DNA of 64,000 bases, taken from positions 124,001 to 188,000 of the forward strand of contig JADJHU010000003.1 in assembly GCA_016707425.1 (NCBI GenBank), written 5' to 3'. The notes under the pieces are model-generated. The model searched no databases, was not told the DNA's origin, and was given only the letters and a program-made list of their open reading frames with translations. Made by a program: the position numbers and the translations under genes. Of this stretch, positions 26,801 to 36,842 are shown piece after piece; the first letter of the stretch is position 1; each line of letters begins with the position of its first letter. Source of the DNA: Gammaproteobacteria bacterium. Its GTDB lineage: Bacteria > Pseudomonadota > Gammaproteobacteria > Steroidobacterales > Steroidobacteraceae.

Positions 26801-27819
26801 ACGACCCTCCAGCGACGGCCCTCGGTGTGGCAACTCGAGCTCGCCGCGGCCATCACGGATCCTGCCGAGCTGCTGGCCGCCCTTGACCTCGATCGCAGCC
26901 TCCTCGCACCTGCCCGTGCCGCGGCGGGGCAGTTCGGCCTGCTCGTCCCGCGTGGATTCCTCGCCCGCATGCGCCGCGGCGACCCGCACGATCCGCTGCT
27001 GCGCCAGGTCCTGCCGCTCGGCGCCGAGCTTGCCGAGGTCCCCGGCTTCACGGGAGATCCGCTGCACGAGCACACCGCGCTGCGCGCGCCCGGCCTGCTG
27101 CACAAGTACGCGGGCCGCGCCCTGATGGTGACGACGGGCGCCTGCGCCGTGCACTGCCGCTACTGCTTCCGCCGTGAATTCCCCTACGCAGGACAGCAGG
27201 CCGATGGCCCGCGCTGGCAGGCGGCCGTGAGAGCGATCGCCGCGGACCCTTCCATCGAAGAGGTCATCCTGAGCGGTGGCGATCCCTGGTGCTCGCCGAT
27301 GCGCGACTCGCAGCCCTCACCGCGCAGCTCGCAGGTCTCGCACACGTGCAGCGGCTGCGCATCCACACGCGGCTGCCGGTCGTGCTGCCCTCACGCGTCG
27401 ACGAAGGTCTGCTTGGCTGGCTCGGCACCCTTCCCTGGCCCGCCGTGATCGTTCTGCACACGAACCACCCGCGCGAGATCGACGAGGCCGTCGCACATGC
27501 CTGCGCGCGGCTGCGCGGCGCCGGTGCGCTGCTCCTCAACCAGTCGGTGCTGCTCGCCGGGGTGAATGACTCTGCCGGGATCCTGGCTGAGCTCTCGCGC
27601 ACACTCTTCGGGGTCGGCGTGCTGCCCTACTACCTGCATCTCCTCGACCGCGTGCGTGGAACGGCGCACCTGGAAGTCACCGAGGCCGCCGCCTGCCGTA
27701 TCGCCGGCGAGCTCGCCGCGCGCCTGCCCGGCTATCTCATGCCCAGGCTGGTGCGCGAGACCGCCGGCGCCGCGGCCAAGCGGCCGATCGCCTTCGAGGT
27801 GCCGCAGACTTCGGTGTAA
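26771..27819 (+). CDS. epmB: EpmB, EF-P lysine 2,3-aminomutase (one-base frameshift)
   Basis: Radical-SAM, PLP-dependent enzyme that makes (R)-beta-lysine for EF-P modification. The N-terminal half has FLARMRRGDPHDPLLRQVLP and the radical-SAM cysteines CAVHCRYC followed by FRREFPYAG. At about 27284-27287 the frame breaks after LSGGDP: one missing C in the run CCCTGG shifts it. Restoring the base gives DPLVLADARLAAL and a complete C-terminal half (VVLPSRVDEGL, LLNQSVLLAGVND, VLPYYLHLLDRV) to the TAA at 27819, about 349 residues, a normal length. Probably a read error. Start is ATG at 26771. Confidence 0.92.
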
Positions 27820-27860
27820 ATGTGAGCAGCGGCACGGGCCGTCCTGCCAGGATCCGGTGC

Positions 27861-27866
27861 TAGACT
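27861..27866 (+). promoter_or_regulatory. Candidate -10 box upstream of the FimX-like gene
   Basis: TAGACT about 45 nt before the TTG start. The same hexamer occurs upstream of dxs (38070) and of the DUF4145-like gene (51760). No convincing -35 box is seen. Confidence 0.3.
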
Positions 27867-27910
27867 TTCCCCGATCTGGCCATGACTGCATCCATATTCC
27901 TGGAGGAACA

Positions 27911-29967
27911 TTGACCGGCGAGGCTGCGGTCCCGCTCATCGTGCTGAGTCCCAGCCGCGACCCGGTGGAGGCGATCAATGCCGTCCTCAGGCGCGCGGGG
28001 CACCCGGTGCACTGTACGTGGCTGCCCGGCGTGCGCGACCTGGCCGATGCCCTGGCACAGATCAACCCCGAGATGCTCGTCTGCGCTCCGGCGAGCGCGG
28101 ACGATGCGGCGGCCATGGGTGCCATGCGTGACGCGGTCGCGCCCGAAGTGCCGATGCTGTTTCTGCACGAGGCGGTCGATGAGGCGGTGATTGCCGCGGC
28201 ACTGCGCTGCGGCGCACGCGATGCCGTGTCGCTCGGCAACATCGAGCGGCTGCGCGCCGTCGCCGAGCGTGAGCTGCGGGCCTTCCGGCTCGAGCGGGCA
28301 CTGAACGGCACGCTGCTCTCGGCGCGCAACTATCGAAACCAGCTGGAAGCCGTACTCGCGCGCTCGAACGATGCCATCGTCCAGGTGCAGGAAGGCATCG
28401 TCGTCGACGCCAACCCTGCCTGGCTCGAGCTCTTCGGTATCGAGGAGGGCGGTACCATCACGGGACAGCCGCTGATGGATCTGTTCGAGGACGACTGCCA
28501 GCCAGCGCTGAAGGGCGCGCTGGTCGCCTGCCAGCAGGGGCGCTGGAGCGATCACACGCTGAAGACCAGTGCCCGGCTTGCCGACGGCGCGGGCATCGCG
28601 CTCGAGTTACTGCTCGCCGCCGGGGAGTTCGACGGCGAGCCATGTGTACGGCTCATCGTCCCGGCCCGGCGGCGCGACGAGCGCCAGCTCGAATCCGAAC
28701 TCGCCGATGCCCTGCGTCGGGACCCGGGGACGGGACTGCTGCACCGCCGGCCGCTGCTCGAAGCACTCGCGGAGCGCCTCGCGAGCCCCGCACGGGCAGG
28801 GGTGCGCTACCTTGCGCTCATCCGGCCAGACAGCTTCGCCGAGGTCGAGCGGCAGGTCGGCGTCGCGGCCAGCGAACAGGTCCTGGCGGAATTTGCCGGG
28901 CTGATCAAGGCGCAGCTCGCACCGAGCGACCTGGCAGGACGCTTCGGCGGCGTGAGCTTCCTCCTCCTCCTCGAGCGTGGCAATGAGCGCGACATCGAGG
29001 CCTGGAGCGATCAGCTCGTGACCCGGATCCGGCGCCACGTGTTCCGCAGCGGCCAGAAGACGCTCACGCTCGCGTGCACGCTCGGGCTGGCCGTCGTGCC
29101 ACAGCACGATGCCGACCTGGACGCTGCGATCGCGGATGCCCTCGAGGCCGTACGGCGCGGGCGGCGGGCCGGTGGCGCGCGGGTCTCACGGCTCGATCGC
29201 TCGGATGCCGATACCCGGGTGCAGGCCTACGACCGGATCTGGGTGACGCACATCAAGGCGGCGCTGATGGCGAACCGCTTTCGCCTCGTGCAGCAGCCGA
29301 TCGCCTCGCTGCACGGCGAGGATCAGCAGATGTTCGACGTCCTGGTGCGCATGCTCGACGAGCAGGGCAAGGAAGTGCTTCCCTCGGAGTTCATGCCTGC
29401 CGCGGAGCGCAACGACCTGCTGCGCAACATCGACCGCTGGGTCATCGGGGCCTCACTGTCCTTCGCCGCACAGCGCAAGCCGGATGCCTCTTCGTACGCC
29501 TGTCGAAGGACAGCCTGCTCGATTCTTCGTTCGTCGCCTGGCTCGATTCGCAGATCAGCGCGAGCAAGGCGCAGCCCGAGCGCATCTGCTTCCAGGTCAC
29601 GGAGGAGACGGGATCGGCCCATGTGCTGCAGCTCCAGGCGCTCGCCAGGGCGCTGAAGCAGCGAGGCTTCCGCTTCGCGCTCGAACGCTTCGGCAAGGGC
29701 CGCGACTCGGTCGAACTCGTCGGCAGCCTGCCGCTCGACTTCATCAAGATCGACGGCGCGCTCGTGCAGGGGCTTTCAGCCGCACCCGATCTGCAGCAGC
29801 GGGTACGCGAGCTGGTCGAGGCGGCCACGCGGCGCAACGTGCAGACGATCGCGGAACGGGTCGAGGACGCGAACACCATGGCCGTGCTCTGGCAGCTCGG
29901 CGTGCAGTTCATCCAGGGCTACTTCGTGCATACCCCCGAGCAGGTCGTGCTGCGCGCCGAACGCTGA
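27911..29967 (+). CDS. FimX-like degenerate REC-PAS-GGDEF-EAL protein (one-base frameshift)
   Basis: About 685 residues when one base is restored near 29485 (KPD then CLFVRLSKDS). Domain order: receiver-like (about 8-125) without the phosphoacceptor Asp, PAS (about 145-255), GGDEF with the signature degenerated to GGVSF, and an EAL domain in which ExLxR reads DVLVR and DDFG reads ERFG. Neither cyclase nor phosphodiesterase activity is expected, but c-di-GMP binding by the EAL pocket is plausible, as in FimX, which controls type IV pilus assembly. Length and order match FimX of Pseudomonas and Xanthomonas. The start is TTG at 27911 with a strong GGAGG site 5 nt upstream. Confidence 0.85.
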
Positions 29968-29999
29968 GGAGATCCGCCCTCCGGAGGCGAGCGCCACGC

Positions 30000-32261
30000 T
30001 CACGGATTCGCGGACGTTGCCTCCGCCTCGAGCCTCTCCACGGTGCGCCAGCCACGTGGCAGCACCGCGCCTCGCTGCCCACGCTCGCCGCGATAGTGCC
30101 TGAGCTCGGCCCAGTCGAGGCTCATGCGCCGACCGCCCGACCACACGACGAGCCTCGCCCTGGGGGGCACGACGGCGAGCCCGCTCACGATCTCCGCGCG
30201 TGCCGCGGCCCGCCTGGCGGGAATGTCGTAAAGCTTGTTGCCTTTCCCGCGGGGCATCTCCGGGACCTCCGCCACCCTGAAGGCAAGGAGCTTGCCTTCG
30301 CTGCCGGCGACGCACACGAGCGAATCCGGCGAGACCGCCGGCGCAGGCGGCAGGACCAGCGCGCCCTCTGGCACGCTGAGGACCGTCTTGCCCGCCCGCC
30401 GGTCGGTGACCAGCTCCTTCAGACGCACGATGAAGCCGTAGCCGGCATCGGAGGCGACGAGCCAGGTGTCATCCGGTTCACCCATGAGTACGCCCGCGAA
30501 TTTCGCGCCGTCCGGCGGGTTGAGCCGACCGGAAAGCGGCTCGCCCTGTCCGCGCGCAGAGGGCAGCGTGTGCGCAGGCAGCGCATAGCTGCGGCCGGTG
30601 CTGTCGAGGAAGATGGCAAGCTGGAGGCTGCGCCCGCGTGCGGCGGCCTGGAAGGCATCCCCCGTCTTGTAGGAGAGCGACAGCGGATCGATCTCGTGGC
30701 CTTTCGCCGCACGCACCCAGCCGCCCGTGGACAACACGACGGTGGTCGGCTCGTTCGGGATCAGGGAGGTCTCGTCGATGGCCTGCGCGGCCTCGCGCTC
30801 GACGATCTTCGAGCGGCGGGCATCGCCATATTTTTCGGCATCCGCCTGCAGTTCGCCGGCGACGAGCTTCTTCAGCCTGGCTGCGCTCTTCAGGATCCCT
30901 TCGAGCTCGGCCCGCTCGTCGGCGAGCGCCTTCTGCTCCGCGCGGATCTTCATCTCCTCGAGTTTCGCAAGGTGCCGGAGTCTGGTCTCGAGGATCGCTT
31001 CGGCCTGTTCCTCCGAGAGGCCGAAGCGCTTCATGAGCACAGGCTTCGGCTCGTCCTCGCGGCGAATGATGCGGATCACCTCATCGAGATTCAGATAGGC
31101 GACTAGCAGCCCCTCGAGAATATGGAGGCGGCTGGCGACCCTCTCCAGGCGGTACTGAAGACGGCGCGCCACGGTGCGCGTGCGGAACTCCAGCCATCCG
31201 GTGAGCAGGGGCTTCAGACCCATGACCTTCGGGCGCCCGTCCAGGCCGATCACGTTGAGATTGACGCGGTAACTGCGCTCGAGGTCAGTGGTGGCGAACA
31301 GATGCGCCATCAGCTGCGCGGTGTCGACGCGATTCGAGCGGGGCACGATCACGAGGCGCACGGGTTCCTCATGCGTCGACTCGTCACGCAGGTCATCGAC
31401 CATCGGCAGTTTTTTCTGCCGCATCTGCTCGGCAATCTGCTCCTGCACGCGTGCCCCGGAAACCTGGTGCGGCAGCGAGCGGATCACGATCTGTCCGTCC
31501 TCCTCGACATAGGTGGCGCGTGCCTTGAAGCTGCCGGTGCCTGTTTCATAGATCCCGGCGAGATCGGCGCGCGGCGAGACGATCTCGGCACCGGTCGGCA
31601 GATCCGGACCCTTGACGTGCTTCATGAGCGCACGGGTCGTGGCATCCGGTTCCTCGAGGAGGTGGATGCAGGCCGCCGCCACCTCGCGGAGGTTGTGCGG
31701 CGGGATGTCGGTGGCCATGCCGACGGCAATGCCCTGGGTGCCGTTCAGCAGCAGGTTCGGCAGGCGTGCCGGCAGGAACGCGGGCTCTTCCAGGGTGCCG
31801 TCGAAGTTGGGCACCCAGTCCACGGTGCCGTCGCCGAGCTCCGCGAGCAGCACCTCGGCATAGCGCGTGAGCTTCGCCTCCGTGTAGCGCATGGCGGCGA
31901 AGGATTTCGGGTCGTCCGGCGACCCCCAGTTGCCCTGTCCGTCGACAATCGGGTAGCGATAGGCAAAGCCCTGCGCCATCAGCACCATCGCTTCGTAGCA
32001 GGCCGAGTCACCGTGGGGGTGGAACTTGCCGATGACATCGCCCACCGTGCGCGCCGATTTCTTGTGCTTGGAGGCCGCCGAGAGCCCGAGCTCGCTCATC
32101 GCGTAGACGATGCGCCGCTGCACGGGCTTCAGTCCGTCGCCGAGCGCCGGGAGCGCACGATCGAGGATCACATACATCGAGTAGTCGAGGTAGGCCTTTT
32201 CGGTGAAGGTCCTCAGCGGCTGCCGCTCGACACCCTCGAAGTTCAGCTCCTGGTCCTGCAT
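30000..32261 (-). CDS. parC: DNA topoisomerase IV subunit A
   Basis: Breakage-reunion subunit (753 residues) of the enzyme that decatenates daughter chromosomes. The catalytic Tyr is in AAMRYTEAKL. The quinolone-determining region reads HPHGDSACYEA, the sensitive form. The C-terminal beta-pinwheel repeats are shorter than in GyrA and lack a GyrA box, supporting ParC over GyrA. The ATG at 32261 overlaps the parE stop by one base (TGATG). It converges on the FimX-like gene across 32 bp. Confidence 0.96.
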   Translation of the reverse strand: MQDQELNFEGVERQPLRTFTEKAYLDYSMYVILDRALPALGDGLKPVQRRIVYAMSELGLSAASKHKKSARTVGDVIGKFHPHGDSACYEAMVLMAQGFAYRYPIVDGQGNWGSPDDPKSFAAMRYTEAKLTRYAEVLLAELGDGTVDWVPNFDGTLEEPAFLPARLPNLLLNGTQGIAVGMATDIPPHNLREVAAACIHLLEEPDATTRALMKHVKGPDLPTGAEIVSPRADLAGIYETGTGSFKARATYVEEDGQIVIRSLPHQVSGARVQEQIAEQMRQKKLPMVDDLRDESTHEEPVRLVIVPRSNRVDTAQLMAHLFATTDLERSYRVNLNVIGLDGRPKVMGLKPLLTGWLEFRTRTVARRLQYRLERVASRLHILEGLLVAYLNLDEVIRIIRREDEPKPVLMKRFGLSEEQAEAILETRLRHLAKLEEMKIRAEQKALADERAELEGILKSAARLKKLVAGELQADAEKYGDARRSKIVEREAAQAIDETSLIPNEPTTVVLSTGGWVRAAKGHEIDPLSLSYKTGDAFQAAARGRSLQLAIFLDSTGRSYALPAHTLPSARGQGEPLSGRLNPPDGAKFAGVLMGEPDDTWLVASDAGYGFIVRLKELVTDRRAGKTVLSVPEGALVLPPAPAVSPDSLVCVAGSEGKLLAFRVAEVPEMPRGKGNKLYDIPARRAAARAEIVSGLAVVPPRARLVVWSGGRRMSLDWAELRHYRGERGQRGAVLPRGWRTVERLEAEATSANP

Positions 32262-34153
32262 CAGCCCACCACTTCCGCGAGATTGCCCTTCTCCTCCAGC
32301 CACCCGCGCCGGTCGGCGGCGCGCTTCTTCGCGAGCAGCATGTCGAGGAGCTGATCGGTGTCGTCATTGCCGTCCACGGTGAGCTGCACGAGGCGGCGCG
32401 TGCGCGGGTCCATGGTGGTTTCGCGCAGCTGGATCGGGTTCATCTCGCCGAGACCCTTGAAGCGCGTGACCGTGGCGCGCGCGCGTGACTTGCCTTCCTC
32501 GAGCCTCCGCAGGATTGCGTCACGCTCTCCCGGGTCGAGCGCATAGTGGACGCTCTTGCCCGCATCGATGCGATAGAGCGGCGGCATGGCGACGAACACG
32601 TGGCCGTGGGTCACGAGCGGGCGGAAGTGCCGCAGAAAGAGCGCGCACAGCAGCGTCGCGATGTGCTGCCCGTCGGAGTCGGCGTCCGCGAGGATGCACA
32701 CCTTGTGATAGCGGAGCTGTGCGAGATCGGACGACCCCGGCTCGATGCCGAGCGCCACCGAGATATCGTGCACCTCCTGGCTGCCGGCGATCTGTCCGGG
32801 CTCGAGCTCCCAGGTGTTGAGGATCTTGCCGCGCAGCGGCATCACCGCCTGAAAATCCTTGTCGCGTGCCTGCTTGGCCGATCCGCCGGCTGAGTCTCCC
32901 TCGACGAGAAACAGCTCCGAGCGCTGAGGCTCCTGGCAGGTGCAGTCGGCCAGCTTGCCGGGCAGCTGCGGCCCGGCGGTGATGCGCTTGCGGACCACGC
33001 GCTGCGCGGCCTTGAGCCGCTCCTGGGCGTTCTCGATGGCGAACTGCGCGATACGCTCGCCGGCGTCCGGGTGCTGGTTGAGCCACAGCGCGAGATGATC
33101 GCGCACGAAGTTCTCGACCAGCGCCGCGGCGTCGCGCGTGGCGAGCTTCGCCTTCATCTGCCCGGCGAACTGCGGCTCCTGGATCTTGATCGAGAGCACG
33201 TAGCTGACCTTGTCCCAGACATCCTCGGGAGCAAGCCTGACGCCGCGCGGCACGAGGTTGCGGAACTCGCAGAACTCGCGCACCGCCTGGGTGCAGCCGG
33301 CGCGCAGGCCATTCACGTGCGTGCCACCGTCGACCGTCGGGATCAGGTTCACGTAGCTCTCGCCGAAGGCCTTTTCGCCATGCGGCGTCCAGACGATCGC
33401 ATAGTGAATGGTATCGGCCTCATGTTCCTGGCTGCCCGTGATCGCCCCGCCCGGCAGATGCTCTGCGCCACCAAGCTCATCCAGCAGATAAGCCCCGAGA
33501 TCGCCCGCGAAAAACCACTCCTCCCGCTCACCCGTTGCCTCATTGACGAAGCGCGTGCGCAGCCCCGGGCAGAGCACGGCCTTGGCCTTCAGCACGTGCC
33601 GGAGCTGCGGCACGGAGAAGCGGTCGGAATCGAAGAACTTCGGATCCGGCCAGAAGCGCACGGTCGTGCCGGTGTTGCGCTGTCCGACGCTGCCGGTGAC
33701 TTCGAGCTTCGAGCAGATCCTGCCGTCCTTGAAGCTGATGTTGTATTCCTTGCCGCCGCGCCGGATCCAGCACTCGAGATGCTTCGAGAGCGCATTGACC
33801 ACCGAGACGCCGACCCCGTGCAGGCCACCGGAGAACTTGTAGCTCTGGTGCGTGAATTTTCCGCCCGCGTGCAGGCGCGTGAGGATGAGCTCCACGCCGC
33901 TCACCTTCTCCTTCGGATGAAGGTCCACGGGCATGCCGCGCCCGTCGTCGGCCACGGAGAGTGAACCGTCATCGTGCAGCGTGACCGTGATCTCCCTGCA
34001 ATGCCCGTCGAGCGCTTCATCGACGCTGTTGTCGATGACTTCGTGGGCCAGGTGGTTCGGCCGGCTGGTGTCGGTATACATGCCCGGGCGGCGGCGCACG
34101 GGCTCCAGGCCGCTCAGGACCTCGATGTCGGAAGCGGTATAAGACTGCCCCAT
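32261..34153 (-). CDS. parE: DNA topoisomerase IV subunit B
   Basis: ATPase subunit of topoisomerase IV (630 residues). It has the GHKL ATP site (EVIDNSVDEALDG, DDGRGMPVDLH, GGLHGVGVSVVNAL) and the Toprim metal site (LVEGDSAGGSAKQARD, DADSDGQHIATLL). ParE length without the GyrB insertion, and coupling to parC, identify it. The 146 bp upstream hold an extended -10 promoter. Confidence 0.97.
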   Translation of the reverse strand: MGQSYTASDIEVLSGLEPVRRRPGMYTDTSRPNHLAHEVIDNSVDEALDGHCREITVTLHDDGSLSVADDGRGMPVDLHPKEKVSGVELILTRLHAGGKFTHQSYKFSGGLHGVGVSVVNALSKHLECWIRRGGKEYNISFKDGRICSKLEVTGSVGQRNTGTTVRFWPDPKFFDSDRFSVPQLRHVLKAKAVLCPGLRTRFVNEATGEREEWFFAGDLGAYLLDELGGAEHLPGGAITGSQEHEADTIHYAIVWTPHGEKAFGESYVNLIPTVDGGTHVNGLRAGCTQAVREFCEFRNLVPRGVRLAPEDVWDKVSYVLSIKIQEPQFAGQMKAKLATRDAAALVENFVRDHLALWLNQHPDAGERIAQFAIENAQERLKAAQRVVRKRITAGPQLPGKLADCTCQEPQRSELFLVEGDSAGGSAKQARDKDFQAVMPLRGKILNTWELEPGQIAGSQEVHDISVALGIEPGSSDLAQLRYHKVCILADADSDGQHIATLLCALFLRHFRPLVTHGHVFVAMPPLYRIDAGKSVHYALDPGERDAILRRLEEGKSRARATVTRFKGLGEMNPIQLRETTMDPRTRRLVQLTVDGNDDTDQLLDMLLAKKRAADRRGWLEEKGNLAEVVG

Positions 34154-34228
34154 CGGTCGTCTTGCGTCGTTGAAAAAGGGAGAACCGGCGGCGAAGCGCG
34201 CGGGCGAGTCCCCGTGACCCGCTTTCTG

Positions 34229-34237
34229 ATTCTAACA
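34229..34237 (-). promoter_or_regulatory. Extended -10 promoter of parE-parC
   Basis: On the minus strand TGT-TAGAAT (the -10 hexamer at 34234-34229) forms an extended -10 element, giving a leader of about 70 nt. The -35 region is weak, as is usual for extended -10 promoters. Confidence 0.45.
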
Positions 34238-34299
34238 GATCACCTGCGGGCGATTACCGCCAGCCCCGCGCAATTCCGCGCGAATTCAGGCGCTCCGCG

Positions 34300-34902
34300 C
34301 TAGCGCAGATCGGCGAGCAGTGCCTCTCGCGCCGTGGGCGGCACGGGGTCGAGCGCGCAGGTGCAGCGTTCGTGATCGATGCCGACAGCAAGCGCCGCAC
34401 CGGCGCGCAGCGCCGCGATCATCGGTGCATCGAGCTCGAAACGCAGGAAGTGCACCGAGGAGGTCTTCTCCTCGTTCTCACGCTCGAGATCCTCATCGGC
34501 GATGGCGAACACGGCGGCGTGTCCTGCAACGCGCACCCAGCAGCGACTCTCGATGCCCTTGAGCCCGGCGAGCCGCGACGCGCGCTCCCCGGGATCCGGA
34601 AATTCGATGAGCAGCGTCACCTTCCAGTTCGTGCCGTCCGGGATCAGGGGATTGTAGGCCGCGAGCTCGTCCTCGATGCCCTCGGGCTCGAAGATGCGCT
34701 CCACGCGCAACATCTCCTGGACCTGGTACTGCACGGTGAGCCGGTCCTCGAACAGCCACGTGGTGTGCGGGCCGACAGCGAGCCGCCGCGCACGCTTGTG
34801 CTCGAGGACACAGGCGCGGAATGCCGGTCGTTCGCGCGCGTACTGCTCGAGGGACATGAGCTCGCCCGGCGCCAGCCGGCCGCGCGGGACGCTAGAGCCC
34901 AT
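34300..34902 (-). CDS. DUF3501 family protein
   Basis: Soluble protein of 200 residues of unknown function. It shows DUF3501-type features: ARRLAVGPHTTWLFEDRLTVQYQVQEMLRVERIFEPEGIEDELAAYNPLIPDG, where a single glycine-rich motif precedes a mixed alpha/beta body, and no cofactor motif. The family is regularly found beside rubrerythrin and a CCG-domain iron-sulfur protein, exactly as here. Its start overlaps the end of the iron-sulfur gene by 11 nt, so the three probably form one redox operon. Confidence 0.8.
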   Translation of the reverse strand: MGSSVPRGRLAPGELMSLEQYARERPAFRACVLEHKRARRLAVGPHTTWLFEDRLTVQYQVQEMLRVERIFEPEGIEDELAAYNPLIPDGTNWKVTLLIEFPDPGERASRLAGLKGIESRCWVRVAGHAAVFAIADEDLERENEEKTSSVHFLRFELDAPMIAALRAGAALAVGIDHERCTCALDPVPPTAREALLADLR

Positions 34903-36241
34903 ACGCCATCCTGAGCAGCCTGAGAGGATGCGTCGGCCGGGGCTGATCGGGGAGCAGGCTCCCGATCTGGTGTCCCGCCATCGGGCAGTCGCTCGAGAAG
35001 TACTGCGGCTGTGCCTTCCCGACGCGCTCCGCGACCGGGCGCCCGATCTTCACCGAAGCGGCACGGAACTCCTTCTTCACCGCATAGGTCCCGTCGTGGC
35101 CGGAGCAGCGCTCGATCACCTCCACGGTGGTGTCGGGCACGAGTCGCAGCAGATCGCGGGTCTTCAGCCCGATGTTCTGCACGCGCAGGTGGCACGGCAC
35201 GTGATAGCTCACCTTGCCGAGTCCGTCCCGGAAATCGGTCCGCAGGAGGCCCGCGTCGTGACGCAGCATCAGATACTCGAAGGGATCGAAGATGCGCGCC
35301 TTCACGGCCTGCACCGCCGCATCCTCCGGGAACATCAGCGGCAGCTCCTGTTTGAACATGAGAACGCAGGAAGGTATCGGTGCCACGATGTCATAGCCCT
35401 GCCTCACCAGACCCTCGAGCTCCGCGATGTTCGCCTCCTTGTATTTCGCCACCGTCGCGAGGTCGCCGAGCTCGAGTTTCGGCATGCCGCAGCACTTCTC
35501 ACGGCCCACGACATGCACGGGGATACCGTTGTGCTCGAAGACAACCGTCAGGTCCTCCGGCAGGTCCGTTTCATTGCGGTTGCCGTAGCAGGTGACGAAC
35601 AGCGCCACCTTGCCAGTCGTCGTCGCCGTCGCCCGAGGCTCGCGCACCCGGCCGGCGACGCGGCGCGCCCGCCGTGTGCCGGTTTCGGAGTGGTATTTCG
35701 GGACCGGCGCTTCGCGATGGACACCGAGCGTCTTCTCGAGCAGCGCACGGCCCGCCTTCGATGCGTTCACTGCGTTGACGATCTCGGAGACGACGGGGAT
35801 GCCCGCCAGTGCCCCGACGACCCGGGTCGCCGAGAGCACACGGTCGCGCATGCGCACGGCTCCCGGGCGCCGCGCCTTCACGGCCTTCGCCCGCAGCATG
35901 AGGTGCGGGAAATCGACGTTCCAGGGATGCGGCGGCACGTACGGACACTTGGTCATGTAGCACATGTCGCAGAGATAGCAGTGATCCACGACCTCCTGGA
36001 AGCGCCGCTTTTCCACGCCGTCGAGCTCGCCCGTGGGCGACTCGTCGATGGCGTCGAAGAGCGTGGGAAAGGCATTGCACAGGTTGAAGCAGCGCCGACA
36101 GCCGTGGCAGATTTCGAAGACACGCTCCATCTCCGCCGTGAGCGCGGCCTCGTCATAGAAGGCAGGATTGCGCCAGTCGAGAGGATGACGCGTGGGAGCC
36201 TCCAGGCTGCCCTCGCGGTGGCCTGGGATGGTCGTGCTCAT
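34892..36241 (-). CDS. CCG-domain iron-sulfur oxidoreductase (GlpC/HdrB-like)
   Basis: Cytosolic or membrane-associated protein of 449 residues. The N-terminal half has two 4Fe-4S motifs (CHGCRRCFNLC near 45, and CYLCDMCYMTKCP near 88). The C-terminal half has two CCG-type cysteine-rich segments (KCCGMPKLE, and HVPCHLRVQNIG with CSGHDGTYA) that bind a further cluster in GlpC and heterodisulfide reductase B. Probably passes electrons to or from the adjacent rubrerythrin; the donor is unknown. Confidence 0.86.
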   Translation of the reverse strand: MSTTIPGHREGSLEAPTRHPLDWRNPAFYDEAALTAEMERVFEICHGCRRCFNLCNAFPTLFDAIDESPTGELDGVEKRRFQEVVDHCYLCDMCYMTKCPYVPPHPWNVDFPHLMLRAKAVKARRPGAVRMRDRVLSATRVVGALAGIPVVSEIVNAVNASKAGRALLEKTLGVHREAPVPKYHSETGTRRARRVAGRVREPRATATTTGKVALFVTCYGNRNETDLPEDLTVVFEHNGIPVHVVGREKCCGMPKLELGDLATVAKYKEANIAELEGLVRQGYDIVAPIPSCVLMFKQELPLMFPEDAAVQAVKARIFDPFEYLMLRHDAGLLRTDFRDGLGKVSYHVPCHLRVQNIGLKTRDLLRLVPDTTVEVIERCSGHDGTYAVKKEFRAASVKIGRPVAERVGKAQPQYFSSDCPMAGHQIGSLLPDQPRPTHPLRLLRMAYGL

Positions 36242-36272
36242 GGCAGACTCCGTCTACGGGACCGCAGCCGCC

Positions 36273-36686
36273 TCAGAGGTTGTCGAGCGCCTTCTGGAAT
36301 CGGTTGGCGTGCGAGCGCTCTGCCTTCGCCAGCGTCTCGAACCAGTCGGCAATCTCGGTGAAGCCTTCTGTACGCGCCTGCTTCGCCATGCCGGGGTACA
36401 TGTCCGTGTACTCGTGGGTTTCCCCTGCGATGGCCGCCTTCAGGTTGAGCTTCGTGTCGCCGATCGGCAGGCCCGTCGCCGGATCGCCCACCGCCTCGAG
36501 GTATTCCAGATGCCCGTGCGCATGGCCGGTCTCACCCTCGGCGGTCGAGCGGAATACGGCCGAGACGTCGTTGAAGCCCTCGACATCCGCCTTGGCCGCG
36601 AAATACAGATAGCGGCGATTCGCCTGCGACTCACCCGCAAACGCGTCCTTCAGATTCTGCTCGGTCTTGCTGCCCTTGAGGTTCAT
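36273..36686 (-). CDS. Short rubrerythrin (diiron protein without rubredoxin domain)
   Basis: A 137-residue ferritin-like diiron protein. The ExxH-type ligands lie in AFAGESQANRRYLYFA, EGETGHAHGHLEYL, AGETHEYTDMYPGMAKQA and AKAERSHANRF. The usual C-terminal rubredoxin domain is absent, so it needs an external electron donor, plausibly the downstream iron-sulfur protein. Rubrerythrins reduce hydrogen peroxide. The ATG at 36686 has an AAGGAG ribosome site 7 nt upstream, the best in the area. Confidence 0.93.
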   Translation of the reverse strand: MNLKGSKTEQNLKDAFAGESQANRRYLYFAAKADVEGFNDVSAVFRSTAEGETGHAHGHLEYLEAVGDPATGLPIGDTKLNLKAAIAGETHEYTDMYPGMAKQARTEGFTEIADWFETLAKAERSHANRFQKALDNL

Positions 36687-36795
36687 GAAACGACTCCTTC
36701 AGGTCGTGATTTAGACTCAGTCCAGAGATACCACCGCAACTCTAGTACCGCCAACGAGGCAAAGCAACTTCGTTTCCTCCAGCCGCGGGCCAGTG

Positions 36796-36801
36796 TATAA
36801 C
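36796..36801 (+). promoter_or_regulatory. Candidate -10 box of xseB-ispA-dxs
   Basis: TATAAC preceded by TG (TGTATAAC) about 42 nt before the xseB GTG, in the 156 bp divergent region with the rubrerythrin operon. No strong -35 box is visible. Confidence 0.35.
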
Positions 36802-36842
36802 CTCGCGCGACTTCACCGGCTCCCTTGGTGACGGGGCAGACA

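Noticed and set aside
29976..29990. Palindrome between the FimX-like gene and parC as a bidirectional terminator
   Set aside because: The stem is only a short GC palindrome with no T-run on either side, so it was not listed as a feature.
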